A stretch of 64,000 nucleotides of DNA from Datnioides undecimradiatus (GCA_008933995.1 WARS01000013.1:4812329-4876328); one strand, 5' to 3'. Shown: positions 1 to 10,131, numbered from the stretch's first letter. Notes: generated by a model not told the origin, from the sequence alone. Translations and numbers: made by a program.

Positions 1-120
1 TACACACACACTTAAGAATAATAGCCTAGACGGTGTTTCGGGGCTCCAGCCTTACGAACAGCAAGTTTCTCTCAGGCCACTTGTCCCTTCAGGCCTAATT
101 GTGTTGACCTGTGTCTGCAG

Positions 121-210
121 CAGCCTGCCAACGCTGCATTCGATCTCCAAGGCTATCAGGATGCGACACTGAGGTCTCCTGGCAAGGAGCACCAGACGAC
201 ACTGTACTAA
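121..210 (+). other. Exon-like block, possibly a disrupted mars1 exon
   Basis: A good acceptor (gtgtctgcag, 111-120) is followed by an open frame of 29 codons ending in TAA at 208-210. The preceding mars1 exon should encode a stretch like LQPYMPTVS.TIQ.QL. Fragments resembling it appear here in changing frames: CAGCCT (QP), GCCAACGCTG (PT), then ATCTCCAAGGCTATCAGG (ISKAI..). If this is that exon, it carries several small insertions or deletions. It may instead be chance similarity or intron. No intact exon for that part of MARS1 is visible between 1 and 522. Confidence 0.25.
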
Positions 211-522
211 TGTCACGCTGATGCACTATACATGGTGCTCGTGTCTACACAAGTTATCTGACAAATCACAGCTATTGTCGTAACTGTAATGCTGCGTTGA
301 AGGGTGGTGAAACTGCGAATTTCTCACACATAATTATCTACGTAGTTACTTACTTGCATAATCCTCTTTGTTCAAAGATGAGCACCGAGCCTCCAGGTTA
401 AATTTTCCAGCTACACTGGCCCTCGGGCTGGATCCACAATCGCAAACTTTTTAAATATTCGTGCATATATTTTTTTGATTTTCTATCTTTTTGCTCCCTG
501 TGTCAACCCGCTTCATTCCCAG

Positions 523-594
523 GTCAGTCCGTTGTTCCAGAAACTGGAGGTGGACCAGATTGAGGCTTTGAAGAAGAGATTTGGTGGACAGCAG
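523..594 (+). CDS. mars1: mars1 exon, end of anticodon-binding domain
   Basis: 72 nt in phase 0, between acceptor cattcccag and donor gtattt. It encodes 24 residues, [12 protein letters not shown]... to ...KKRFGGQQ, the segment that links the anticodon-binding domain of MARS1 to the WHEP linker. Confidence 0.92.
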
Positions 595-2055
595 GTATTT
601 GATGTTTATGATGCCTAATGGTGTGTGCTGTGACTTCAGTCAGGTCTTGTTGTAATATAGTTTGACTATTTATGAATAATGGAATAAGAAAGAATTGATA
701 GTGCACAGCCGTCCACGGGCCTCTGTCAGATTTACGCCATGAATAATAATTTGTACTCTTGACTGATCCGTCTTTTTGAAAATGATGCAGAGCAAACACG
801 ATGAACACACGATGAATGTTTAAATTATGTATCAAGTATCCATCATATAGATAAAAATAATCCTTCTCTAAACCTTCTCCTCAACCGCCTGCTTCTAGCC
901 AGAAGATGAACCGCCTAAAAAAAAGGTATCGAGCGGTGTTTTTGTGTGAAGAGTCACACTGTTGTGTCAGTGTTGATTACCGCACGCCCTCACTAACGCT
1001 AGCACCTCATCCATCGTTTTTGGTTTGAACTCATCCTCGTGTGTCCGGTGTGATTCACTGTCCATTCACACTTCCCGACTCACAAAATCAAGTCGACGGT
1101 TTGATTGATGTCTGTTATTGTCTGAAATGAAGTAAGTAATCTCTAGAAATAATAAGCATCAAATTCAAACAGCATCATCATCCGTCTGTTTCCTCCCTCA
1201 GACGACAGCTCAGAGCACTGCCAGCACTCAGCCCGCCGCCGTGCCAGCTCCTGCTGCTGAGGTGGCGACAGTGAACGGAGTGGACCCAGAAAAAGCCAAG
1301 CAGCTCACACAGGCGGTGGCTGAGCAGGTGAGATCGCTGGCAAGTGGCAGCGCACTGTTGAGTTTTCAACTGTAAACCCACTTTTTCATTTTTGGGCAAT
1401 TTAGATTCAATCACATGTCCTGAGAACAGATTTTGTTTTTCAAAAAGAGCACCTAGTACATTTTTTAGTACTTCCTATTATAGGGATAACGAAAACAAAA
1501 TTTCGTAAGGAATGAAAACGATTTCTCCAAAATCCAATCGCGCATGCAACAAACAGCGGCTGCCAGTTTGAAATCTACATCGGATGCGAATCTATATTTG
1601 AAAAATTATCTGATAACGCTCAAGTTGTCATTAATTGATTTAAACTGTTTTATCTGCAATTTTATGATTTTATTGGAAACGTAAGTTGTAAAAATGTGCC
1701 AGATAATTTTCATTCATTCTCAGTGTTTCCTAACCCGTACAGACATGTGTAATCACAAACTCACAAATTACCGCCTTAGTTAAATGTATACAATTTAACA
1801 AGAAAGCCGCCAACCTCTATTTGTCCACACAAACTGTTACAGTTTAATCAAAGACAAATGTTGGTGTGAGAAATCTGTTACAACCTGTCAATTTATCTTT
1901 CACAGGGGGAAAAGGTGCGAGCACTCAAAGCCCAGAAAGCAGAGAAGGCTGTGATCACAGCAGAGGTGGCTATACTCTTAGACCTTAAAAAACAACTGGC
2001 TCTGGCTGAAGGGAAGAGCCCTGAGCCCGCGCCTCAGAAGAGCAAGAAGAAGTGA
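523..2055 (+). CDS. mars1: mars1, methionyl-tRNA synthetase, 3' end (partial)
   Basis: Cytosolic methionine--tRNA ligase charges tRNA-Met with methionine and in animals sits in the multi-tRNA synthetase complex. Only the C-terminal 124 codons are recognised here, in four exons (523-594, 899-925, 1202-1327, 1906-2055) that join in phase 0 without stops. The first begins [20 protein letters not shown], matching the end of the anticodon-binding domain. The linker is Lys/Ala/Pro rich. The last two exons hold the WHEP helix-turn-helix ([16 protein letters not shown], then [14 protein letters not shown] and [13 protein letters not shown]), which binds tRNA and partner synthetases. The protein ends in a lysine tail (KSKKK), as in vertebrate MARS1. 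The catalytic Rossmann domain with its HIGH and KMSKS motifs lies left of the window. Identity rests on recalled vertebrate MARS1 sequence and on gene order. Confidence 0.93.
899..925 (+). CDS. mars1: mars1 short linker exon
   Basis: 27-nt exon coding PEDEPPKKK, between acceptor cttctag and donor gtatcg. The charged, Pro/Lys-rich peptide fits the flexible linker before the WHEP domain. It keeps the frame of both neighbours, but its small size makes it the least certain of the four exons. Confidence 0.75.
1202..1327 (+). CDS. mars1: mars1 exon, linker and first WHEP helix
   Basis: 126 nt in phase 0 after the acceptor tcctccctcag, followed by the donor gtgaga. An Ala/Pro/Thr-rich linker leads into [16 protein letters not shown], the first half of the WHEP helical hairpin. 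Confidence 0.92.
1906..2055 (+). CDS. mars1: mars1 terminal coding exon, second WHEP helix
   Basis: Follows the acceptor tctttcacag. It codes [20 protein letters not shown], then [13 protein letters not shown], and ends ...QKSKKK with stop TGA at 2053-2055. This matches the conserved WHEP second helix (VRELKAQKADK in human) and the basic C-terminal tail. Confidence 0.93.
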   Translation, partial: GEKVRALKAQKAEKAVITAEVAILLDLKKQLALAEGKSPEPAPQKSKKK

Positions 2056-2650
2056 GACAGAAAGAAAAACCTGATGATGAAGAGGTTAGTCAGAGGAAGG
2101 GATGAGTAGAATGGTTTGAGGTATGATAGTGGAGAATGGGAACAAGATGTACACTAAGAGAGATGAGGGTATTAGCTTAAGGCAAAGCCGTGACAGGATC
2201 TAAGACAATGTGGTATTGGCACGGAGGACTAATGAAATGCTGGATAGGCCGACGGGGAAACGAAAACACACAAAGAGAGACTCAAATGAATACAGCTACA
2301 GAATGGAGGGATTTTTCCAAATCCCTACACCAAAAGAAACTGATTTTATACTCTCCCTGTGATAAAGTCAGCATACGATATTAGCGTTGGAAGGTGTGTT
2401 GGGCATTTAAATTGTTTTTTTTATATAAATATATATATATATATCCTCTGGAAAATTGTTTTTGCCATTTGCTACAAATATCCTTTTTGGATCCAGAAAA
2501 TTAAGGTCTGTACTGTTCCCCTCTCCCTTTTGCAGTTACCTCTGATTTACACTATTTTCTACCCCCAAAAAAATTTCAAACACACACACACACACATACA
2601 CACACGGGGTCAATAAAAAGAAAAACCAATAAACATTACACGACACAGAG
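2056..2650 (+). other. mars1: mars1 3' untranslated region
   Basis: Non-coding sequence from the mars1 stop to its poly(A) signals. It contains an AT-repeat patch (about 2424-2444) and a CA run (2580-2605). No further gene is seen on either strand. Confidence 0.65.
2612..2633 (+). terminator. mars1 poly(A) signals (two AATAAA)
   Basis: AATAAA at 2612-2617 and again at 2628-2633, about 560 nt after the mars1 stop codon. Cleavage would be expected near 2645-2655. No better signal lies closer to the stop. Confidence 0.65.
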
Positions 2651-3686
2651 AGTTGCATATTTTTTCTTTATTTGCAAATTCGGGACTACAATGAAGGATA
2701 AAATAAATGGTATGGTAAAATACATGTACTTGATGCCATCGATGATAAAGGCCATGCATATTATTCTACAATTAACAATTTCTGTGACTACAATGAGAAA
2801 ATAACAGTGGATATGTTGGCATTTTACAGTACAAGCCATTACAGTACAATTGTGTGTATATATATATTTTACAGTGGTATATAAAAATAGTAAATTGGAG
2901 TAGAACAAGATGTGGTAGAATTACCACACATTCCCATATTGATAGAAAAGGTCAGCTTAGAAAGTATAGCCGGGTCCTACTTGCTTTATCTAAATACACA
3001 TACACACAAGCCATGGGTTATAAAAAAAGTAAGAAATCGTATGAATTCTCTCCCAGAAAAACTCATTCTCTCATACTCACACTGCACTGGGCACTTTCAA
3101 ACTTTTCCTGAGCTCCTAAACTCTCCACAAACTGGGGCAAATAATCTCTGCTAGCCGGATTGCAGCCCTTAACACAGGAGTTACAATTATTGCAAAATGG
3201 TGGGAATGGATGACAATGAAATGCACTCTCTGAATTAAGTTCCCCTCTGTCCAACATACAAATTGTCAAATGCTCGTAACTTATTTCATCCATCCGTTGA
3301 GGTGGAATTAAGAGTCAGGCATTCTTTAAAACGACAAACATTCATCAAAACCACTGTATTATCTGCGCTTAGAGCTGTCTGTTCCTCCTTTTCCTTTATA
3401 CATGCTGTGTCTTTTCATTTGCCGCAATGCTGTTGCAGCCCCATCCGCCTGTGCCTTTCTTGTCTTGACTTTCATCACTTTCCTACTTCTTGCCATCATA
3501 AGCTCTCGGTCTTTTCTAAAAATCTTCTTGCTTAGAAAATATATCTTTGGTTTTCATCCTTTCCTGTCTGAGAGGCATTTCACGACCACCATATTACACT
3601 ACTTCCCACCACTGCTTATGCCAATTCTGTAGGACCGGTCAGCTTTTATTTGTCTATTCCATCCTGACTTTTGTTTTATTTTTCCC
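2650..3686 (-). other. ddit3: ddit3 3' untranslated region
   Basis: About 1 kb between the ddit3 stop codon and its distal poly(A) signal. It is AT-rich on both strands. The short open frames inside it have no recognisable similarity. I see no second gene here. Confidence 0.6.
2667..2672 (-). terminator. ddit3 poly(A) signal
   Basis: TTTATT on the + strand reads AATAAA on the - strand, about 1.0 kb after the ddit3 stop. Cleavage would fall near 2650, almost the same point as the end of the convergent mars1 transcript. TTTATT also occurs near 3645 and 3675, so a shorter 3' UTR is possible. Confidence 0.55.
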
Positions 3687-4469
3687 TCATTTCCTGGTGT
3701 TGACAAGTCTCTCTATCAAGGCCCTACGTGTCCTCTGTACCTCCTCTCCCAACCTTTCAATTTCTGCTTTCAAACGCTCATTCTGCTCCGTCAGCTCTTG
3801 TACCTTCCTCTCGTTCTCCTGCTCTCTTTCTTTGCGACTCTTTTTGGCAGACGAGTAGGATGAGGATGTTCGTTGCGTGGAGGAGGCAAAAGAGGACAAG
3901 GCACCATTGGCCCTCTCGCTGGTGGTCCTCTTGCGTTTTCCCAGACGGGAGGATGGGTAGACGGTGGGAGAAGAGACAGGTGAGGAGGGAGAAGAACAAT
4001 TTTGAGATGGCGACTGGGAGGCTGAGGAAGAGCAGGATGGAGAATCTGGGACGCAGGGTAGTTCCTCCTCACTGGCTGAGGGAGACGCAGGATGGACGTT
4101 ATTAGCCTGATGGTGTTGATGGTGGTGGTAATAATAGCCACTGCTGATCACCGCTCCGCTCGGATCCACCATTCCCACTCCTCCTTCACTCAGCAACTCA
4201 AAGAACTCAGGAGGCAGGAGATCACTGCCACCGCCTACTGAGCTATCTCCACTTCTTCCACTCTCAGCCTCCGCTCGCCGCTCTTCTGCAACAGCTGGAC
4301 TCATGCAGGAGGAGGAGGAAGAGGAGGATGATGAGGAGGTGTGATGCAGAGGCTGGGTGTTGTGGATCTCTTCTGTTGCCCTCTGAACACCCTCGCCCCA
4401 CGTCTGGCTTCCATCCGTCAGCCACGTCAGAGAACAACTCTCCAGAACATCCAGAAACTCCGGCTCTTT
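3687..4469 (-). CDS. ddit3: ddit3 coding exon 2 (terminal)
   Basis: Begins [20 protein letters not shown] after acceptor cgcttttag and ends ...[11 protein letters not shown]. It holds a run of ten serines (residues about 112-121), a [10 protein letters not shown] patch, an acidic/serine-rich middle and the C-terminal bZIP. Confidence 0.94.
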   Translation of the reverse strand, partial: KEPEFLDVLESCSLTWLTDGSQTWGEGVQRATEEIHNTQPLHHTSSSSSSSSSSCMSPAVAEERRAEAESGRSGDSSVGGGSDLLPPEFFELLSEGGVGMVDPSGAVISSGYYYHHHQHHQANNVHPASPSASEEELPCVPDSPSCSSSASQSPSQNCSSPSSPVSSPTVYPSSRLGKRKRTTSERANGALSSFASSTQRTSSSYSSAKKSRKEREQENERKVQELTEQNERLKAEIERLGEEVQRTRRALIERLVNTRK

Positions 4470-4839
4470 CTAAAAGCGAAACACCAGAAATTTAACATCC
4501 ACTAAAATGTTATATCATAGACACATTTCAAATCGCTTAATCAATTAATCTAGTTTAAAAATAAAGAGAATGCAGAAAACACTGAGAAATAAAATTTACA
4601 TAAAAGGTTCACCAAAAAGAACTGATGGAAACACTCACACTGGTTGTGGGTGTGATAGCCATTTCTTGCTTCAAGCTACTGACCTCGGTGCATGTGGGGG
4701 CACGTGCCAGTTTTGCCCCTCCTGTGTCTGAGCCCAGAATATCCTGCAGGTCCTCATACCACGCCTCCAACTCTGCACCACACAACGGCCCCACGCCGGG
4801 GGGGTACGGCGGGGGCAGGTGTAGCCACTCGGCAGTCAT
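3687..4839 (-). CDS. ddit3: ddit3, CHOP/GADD153 stress bZIP transcription factor
   Basis: CHOP is a nuclear bZIP protein of the C/EBP family, induced by the integrated stress response. It dimerises with C/EBP and ATF partners and promotes apoptosis. Two coding exons (4639-4839, 67 codons; 3687-4469, 260 codons plus stop) join in phase 0, giving 327 residues. Residues about 19-38 ([20 protein letters not shown]) match the human N-terminal motif [17 protein letters not shown] second conserved piece is SLTWLTDG near residue 80. The bZIP lies at about 276-325: basic stretch [15 protein letters not shown], then leucines at 293, 300 and 307, and RRALIERLV. It lacks the classic bZIP N-x-x-A-A-x-x-C/S-R signature, as CHOP does. 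The protein is about twice the human length (169), through Ser-, His- and Glu-rich inserts between the N-terminal motif and the bZIP. The start has G at -3 and directly precedes the conserved motif. Confidence 0.95.
4639..4839 (-). CDS. ddit3: ddit3 coding exon 1
   Basis: ATG at 4837-4839, donor gtgagt immediately after codon 67 (on the + strand, actcac at 4633-4638). It carries the N-terminal [13 protein letters not shown] motif. The exon itself begins at 4892, after a C-rich tract and acceptor CAG, leaving 53 nt of 5' UTR before the ATG. Confidence 0.93.
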
Positions 4840-4892
4840 CTCGCCAGTCAGTCACAACTCACAGATACTCGGCCACACGGTTCACACTGGAC

Positions 4893-6865
4893 CTGGGGGG
4901 GGGGGCAGGCAAACAGAGGGGTTGGGAAAAGGAAGTGCAGAGCAGCCACACTTGACGTGACTGACACATCACACAAACTCTGCCTTGTTCGTTTTAATAT
5001 CAACCAATCTGCAGCTGCTTGAATTATGGTTTGTAGGTACGCAGAGATAAAGGATGCAGTGTATCATGACTGAGAATACTGCAGGATGTCTTAATCTGTA
5101 TAATTATTTACATTAAATTAGAGAAAAACAGACTGAAGTACAGCACATTGTGTAATCAACTTATCCGTGAAACAGATTAACAGTGACACTAAGTGAGAAA
5201 ATGACTGTACTGCACTAAAATTGCTGAAAAGAACATGAATATACAAAATATGCATAAAAATTTCAACTATTCAATTCAGATACAAAGTTTGGATTTACAT
5301 TAGCAAATTGCATTAGCAATATCTCAATTCCACATGTAGCACTGATAATATCAAATGTATACAAAAAACCAAATTACCTTTAGAAAGTCTCTGCTAATCA
5401 AGTCTGCAGATTTGTTGGTGATAGCTTGTCCCAACAATTCTGAAAGAAAAAAAAAAATAGGTTAGGCTTTAATATTGTGAAAAATGACTCTTCTGAGGAC
5501 TGAAATTTGCTGAGATTTCAGAATCAAAATGATGATTTGCACAATTACAAAGCAAGAGAACAAATTATGCCTTAAATGATTAAAAAAAAAATCCATGGCT
5601 GCTTTGTAAAATTATGAAATGGATGAGTAATGATAAAAACAAACTGACAATAGTTGTAAAATGTTCAAAAAGAATATAGAATAAAATTCCTATCACTTAA
5701 TTCCTGTAAACAAAGACCAAAATGTTCTCTACTGCGCCCCCTGCTTTCTACGGTCCTCAAAACATGGTGGGATCGATAAACAAGTGGTTAAAAACGATGA
5801 GTAAATCCTCACATTGATCTTTCCTGCCCTGACAGTCAGGTCCAGCGTTTATAATAATTACTGAAAGCTGTGCAAAACAAAAAACACTAAACAAAAGCCA
5901 TCATGATTACTGTAATGACTGTAGACAAAGCATGTAGCTGAAACATTTCTTGTAAATAATGATTTTGCTTCTCTCCTTTGATTTGCAGTGGGGGGGGAAA
6001 AAAAACACACGTAGGATTGACAGGAATGTGAATTACAAAATTACAACGTGCTAAAAGATTAATTATTATTAACTTGTCAAATGGTAAACTCCCCGTGGTA
6101 GCGCCACCATACCGGTATTAAAACTTAGTTTGGTATATAACCGTAGTAACTATAATATCTCTCATACGGTTGTTAAATATTAAAAATCTGAATATTTTCT
6201 TTTTCTAAGTTAGGCTTCATGTCCACTGTGAGCCAAGACAATTACGTCATGGAAATACAAGTCCAGCAGGAGGAATGGGCGAAACAAAAGGAAACACAGA
6301 GACAGAGGAAAAAAAAGTGGGTTTGGAGGAAAAAGATAAAACTTTATAAACATACTTTCATTGAATGGTAAACATTTACGTTAGACGGGTTTGTCACAAG
6401 TGAAGGAAGCAAATGCAGCTGTCAAAAATAAAAGCCGTTCAGTTTTGAGTCAACAGCCCCACCAATTACTGTCAGACGTCACACGGCGCAGGCTAACGTC
6501 AGTGACACTTTATACTATTGTAGCGACACTTTAAAACATTATCTAATAGACTACAAAATAAAACGTTTGTTACGTTCAAGAGTCAAAGCTCAAAACTTCC
6601 TCGCTTAGAGTCCGTATGAGCTGAACAACTTGTCAAATGAAGCAGAGACGCATGAAACAACTAAATGTAAGCTGTGATTGATTAAGACAGCTGTTTTTCT
6701 AAAAATGGCACTGGGATATCTGCCAAAAAACACGAATTCTTTTTTTTTTTCTTTCCAGTACAACCAGACCACTTCAGGAGTGCGTCTAGTAGCCGTCACT
6801 CCCCGAAAGACTGAAAAACAACGACCAACTAAACGCTAAAATGACTGACAAGAAGCTCCACTTAC
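4893..6865 (-). other. ddit3: ddit3 introns 1 and 2
   Basis: Outside the 62-nt exon at 5378-5439 this is AT-rich intron. Intron 2 ends, in transcript order, at a C-rich tract (G-run near 4895-4906 on +). The sequence GCGCCCCCTG at 5735-5744 resembles a CTCF core. No mammalian-type microRNA hairpin was recognised. Confidence 0.7.
5378..5439 (-). other. ddit3: ddit3 5'-UTR exon 2
   Basis: 62-nt exon between a strong acceptor (T-rich tract then ctttcag) and donor gtaatt. It contains no ATG. It carries the last 14 codons, including the stop, of the upstream ORF. Confidence 0.75.
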
Positions 6866-6955
6866 CCTTTTTCTTCTATTCGCTCGCCTTCTTGACTGTC
6901 TTGAACTCGAATGTGGATATTTTAGTAAAAATTGGTGATAGCTCATGTTAACCAT
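5398..6955 (-). CDS. ddit3 upstream ORF (43 codons, spliced)
   Basis: In the ddit3 5' UTR an upstream ORF starts at ATG 6953-6955 (A at -3, G at +4). It runs 30 codons to the end of exon 1 (6866), continues across the splice to 5439 and stops at TGA 5398-5400, 73 nt of mRNA before the main ATG. It starts MVNMSYHQ and has a basic stretch (SRRRANRRKRN). The known mammalian CHOP uORF also begins with two in-frame ATGs three codons apart (MLKMSGWQ) and has an Arg/Lys-rich middle. That uORF limits CHOP translation in unstressed cells and is bypassed when eIF2-alpha is phosphorylated. The fish peptide lacks the mammalian Ile-Phe-Ile/His tail. The role here is inferred from position and start pattern. 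Confidence 0.7.
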
Positions 6956-6978
6956 TGTTCAGTCTGGACGGCTGAATG
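6866..6978 (-). other. ddit3: ddit3 5'-UTR exon 1
   Basis: The 3' boundary is a strong donor (AAAAGG/gtaagt, complement at 6860-6866). The 5' end is approximate, placed about 30 nt downstream of the TATA box. It carries the double ATG of the upstream ORF. Confidence 0.65.
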
Positions 6979-7004
6979 TGAATTTTCGGAAACTCCCGGC
7001 GGTG

Positions 7005-7010
7005 TTTATA
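7005..7010 (-). promoter_or_regulatory. ddit3 TATA box
   Basis: TATAAA on the - strand (sense cttataaacaccgc). It lies about 50 nt upstream of the upstream-ORF ATG, putting transcription start near 6975-6982. Confidence 0.65.
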
Positions 7011-7095
7011 AGGAGGGAGACGCCAACCGAACTATGCATGGGAAGGTAGTTCCACCACAACCTAGCCGGGTGCGAATGGCTGGCGTTGAAACGGT

Positions 7096-7142
7096 CCAAT
7101 CGGGAAAGCGGAGTTAAGATCTTTTCCTTGGCGACATCCAAT
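7096..7142 (-). promoter_or_regulatory. ddit3 promoter CCAAT boxes
   Basis: Two CCAAT pentamers, 7096-7100 and 7138-7142 (ATTGG on the ddit3 sense strand), lie about 115 and 160 bp upstream of the inferred start site. Mammalian CHOP has CCAAT-type ER stress elements at comparable distance. I could not find the full CCAAT-N9-CCACG motif here. Confidence 0.4.
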
Positions 7143-7299
7143 AGAGTGAGTCGAAATTAGCCATATGGGCGGGGCTTCGGGATCGTCCTTAGCTGGTTGT
7201 TCTCTCTCTAGCCTGTATAGTTTGTACGAGCAGCAATTGTGATGCAGTCATAAGACGGCCAGGACGAATTTGGGGCGTATGGGAGTCACATGAAAGGAA

Positions 7300-7308
7300 T
7301 GATGCAAT
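7300..7308 (-). promoter_or_regulatory. ddit3 amino-acid response element (C/EBP-ATF site)
   Basis: TGATGCAAT on + (ATTGCATCA on the ddit3 sense strand) is identical to the core of the characterised human CHOP amino-acid response element bound by ATF4. It lies about 320 bp upstream of the inferred start, close to the human position (about -300). Confidence 0.65.
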
Positions 7309-7847
7309 GCTTGGCAACCAATTTCTAGCTGGGGATAACACCAGCAGAATCAGAACATGTTTTATTAAACAGTGTTGGCTCTAACTAAAATCTAAAAATA
7401 TACATATATGCATGGATATCTAATGTCGAAGAATTGTTTGTTTCCGGAACATAAAAGCTGAATCGATTTTTCTCACGAATTATTTCATCGTAGGGATAAA
7501 AAATGTCTGGTGTGTCCATTTAGCGCTTACTTGCTGATGTCTTTATTCGTTGTACTACCACCACCCGCTTGGTTTCACCTGACTATAGATGGCAGGTGTT
7601 TGTCTAAAGTTTGTCGATGACACTGACATTACACACACACACCCCCTGCGGTCTTCAATCCACGAAGGCGAGAATAATATCCGGTTCTCCCCTTGAAACG
7701 ACACTTTTCAACCGGACCAGCGTGGTTCTGGACGGCAACTGTCTTTAATTTGTCAGGTGGTCGTAATGTGCCACGGTCCAGACGTTAAACACACATGGAC
7801 AGTGGTATCATATTCTCATTCATTTCATACCGCGCGCTCTGTTGCAG

Positions 7848-7966
7848 CTCCGCGAGATATCAAAACACGCCCGGCCGGTGGAGCGTCTGTGGCGCGAGCT
7901 GGCGGTGCTGGGTGTGATCCAGCAGCAGACTGTCCCTGTATTTTCATCTGTTGGTGATGGAATTCA
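7848..7966 (+). other. Unexplained GC-rich open frame with splice acceptor
   Basis: After a plausible acceptor (gctctgttgcag) the frame reads LREISKHARPVERLWRELAV, then LGVIQQQ, with coding-like composition in an AT-rich neighbourhood. The frame stays open to 8078, but no clear donor or partner exon is visible. I do not recognise the peptide. It could be an orphan or relict exon, a regulatory CpG patch or chance. Confidence 0.25.
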
Positions 7967-10101
7967 GCATAATTGTCCATTACTCCGCGATAACAACTTT
8001 TATTACACAGTATATGTGATGAGCGTGTGTTCGGTTTTGTTTGACCAATTATTACTTATTGATTTGGCTCTTTTACTATAAATAACAACAGCACAAGGCT
8101 GAATTTTCCTAGAATAATACACCTCACTAAGCTATCGTCGCACAGAAAAGTTTCAATGGATTATAAAGCTAAAAACGCTACAAACACCACTGAACAATAC
8201 AGACACACTGCGCAATATGATGTTTACAGCACATTTATAGACATGAAAACAAATAAAGTCCATATTCAAATGTTTCAGCACAGCATGATTCACACCAATA
8301 GACCAACCTTAGTCCTTGTGTTGTCGATGTAAACAGCCTTTATGACTGGCTATAGTATCGAAATGTTTTCACTATGTTTCACTAAAGGTTCATTTTGGCT
8401 TTGTGTCGACACAGAATTGATAAAGTCAGTATGAGTATTATTATTTCATAGACAATTTTTTAAAAGAACCTATTGAACTGTTGAAGAAGAAGTCGCACTC
8501 TAGTCCTTACCGATAAATATCGTGGGCGAGATTTACAATATAGCTTTGTGACGCTACAAAATTGATGAAGTCCAGATAAACTTGCATTCAGTGATTAACA
8601 CACAATAAAAATTCCGTTATAGCGAATAATGATGAGATTAACACCACACACAGTTCAACAAGGTCACCATCCCAGACAGAAAAGGAGCTACATGTAAATG
8701 ATATTATGTGGTGGCTAGAGTGTTGGACAATGGCCATAAAGTAAACAACAGGGACAACAACAATAACAAAAGTGACAGTGAAATAAACCCACGTTTCATC
8801 ATGTTGCACTCTTGATGCGGGCTCTTCACCCCGCTCCTGACACTTTCTGCCCTAATCCCAAACTCAGCACACACAAACTGTTTTCCATGCACGGCGCAAC
8901 GTGCACGGCTCAACATGCACAGCCCCATAGCAACAGCGCCAAGCAGCGAATAGAAAGCTCAAATACTGTCTCTAGGACCCGGGTTAAAGCGCTGCAGGAA
9001 GCACCGTGAACACGTCACGACTTGAGTGGCTGTTGCTGAGTAGTTCAGCATACTTTCTCTACACCCCTCCCTCTCCACCCCAGCCGTCTGTTTATTTTGT
9101 CAGTCCCGTCGTCTGTGTTGTATTCATTATAAAACACTGTTTACAACCCCAGATCTAGGTTGCCTCTTATTCAGTGTTCCAACATTATGTGGCGATCGTG
9201 GTCCCTGTTTTCTGATTGATTTGCCCTTTTAATTGATTAAAAAAGTAGAAATAAAATAAAGATACAATAACCCATAATATTAGAAAAGGCACATTAATTA
9301 TACCATGTTTTGTTAATGTCTAGCTGCATTCTGTTATTTCTTTATGACACGTGTCAACTGAGTGTAAACAAGCGCTCATACTGATAAGTGTCTGGTGTTG
9401 TGGATCAGCTTTTAGGTGAGATTTGGTCAGTACTGATTGTTGTACTTGTAGATCTCAGTTGCTGTGGTGTTGCTGTAATGTTTAACCTCCTCTAGCCTAA
9501 TCTCACAAAAATACCTTTTTGTCTGCCTGGTCAAAAATAACTGGATATATTTCTTTTTTATTTATATTTTTAGCAGACCTGCATGATCCCTACCCTATAT
9601 GTCACATATTACATCATATATTTATTTACATTTATTTATTTACATTACTATACATAATTTATATTACATTTATATTTTACACGAGAAAAACAAAACAAGA
9701 AAGTCCTCCCATAACAATCAAGTGAAACCAAACAACATTTTTATTAATAATGTTAACTCAAAAAAACCCATGGTGTTTAAGTGGAAAGTAGTGTTTAAGA
9801 GGAATTTATTTTTCCTATTTGTTTTTTCTTTTTATTGCTGCAACATTGATTTATAGCAAATTCTGTTGTTGGAACAACATTCAACAATGAAAAAAATAAT
9901 AAGAGAAATAATAACAAGAGAAAACTCGACAGTGATGGTTGCTAATGTTTTCAGTTATTATCTCCTCAAAATCTGATTTTGGCTCTTGTTTTGTTTTACT
10001 GGCAGAAAGCATCTGAGGAATTTTCTAGCCACCGCTCTCTCTTCTTCCACTTCTTTTTGTCCTGTGCCCTTGGTCAAACCTCCACACCCAGTTCCACCCG
10101 T

Positions 10102-10131
10102 CACACACACACACACGCACACACACACACC
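10102..10131. repeat. CA microsatellite
   Basis: Nearly uninterrupted (CA)n of about 30 bp with one G interruption. Confidence 0.9.

Noticed and set aside
7096-7115. ER stress element CCAAT-N9-CCACG in the ddit3 promoter
   Set aside because: CCAAT is present but the CCACG half is absent at the required distance on either strand.
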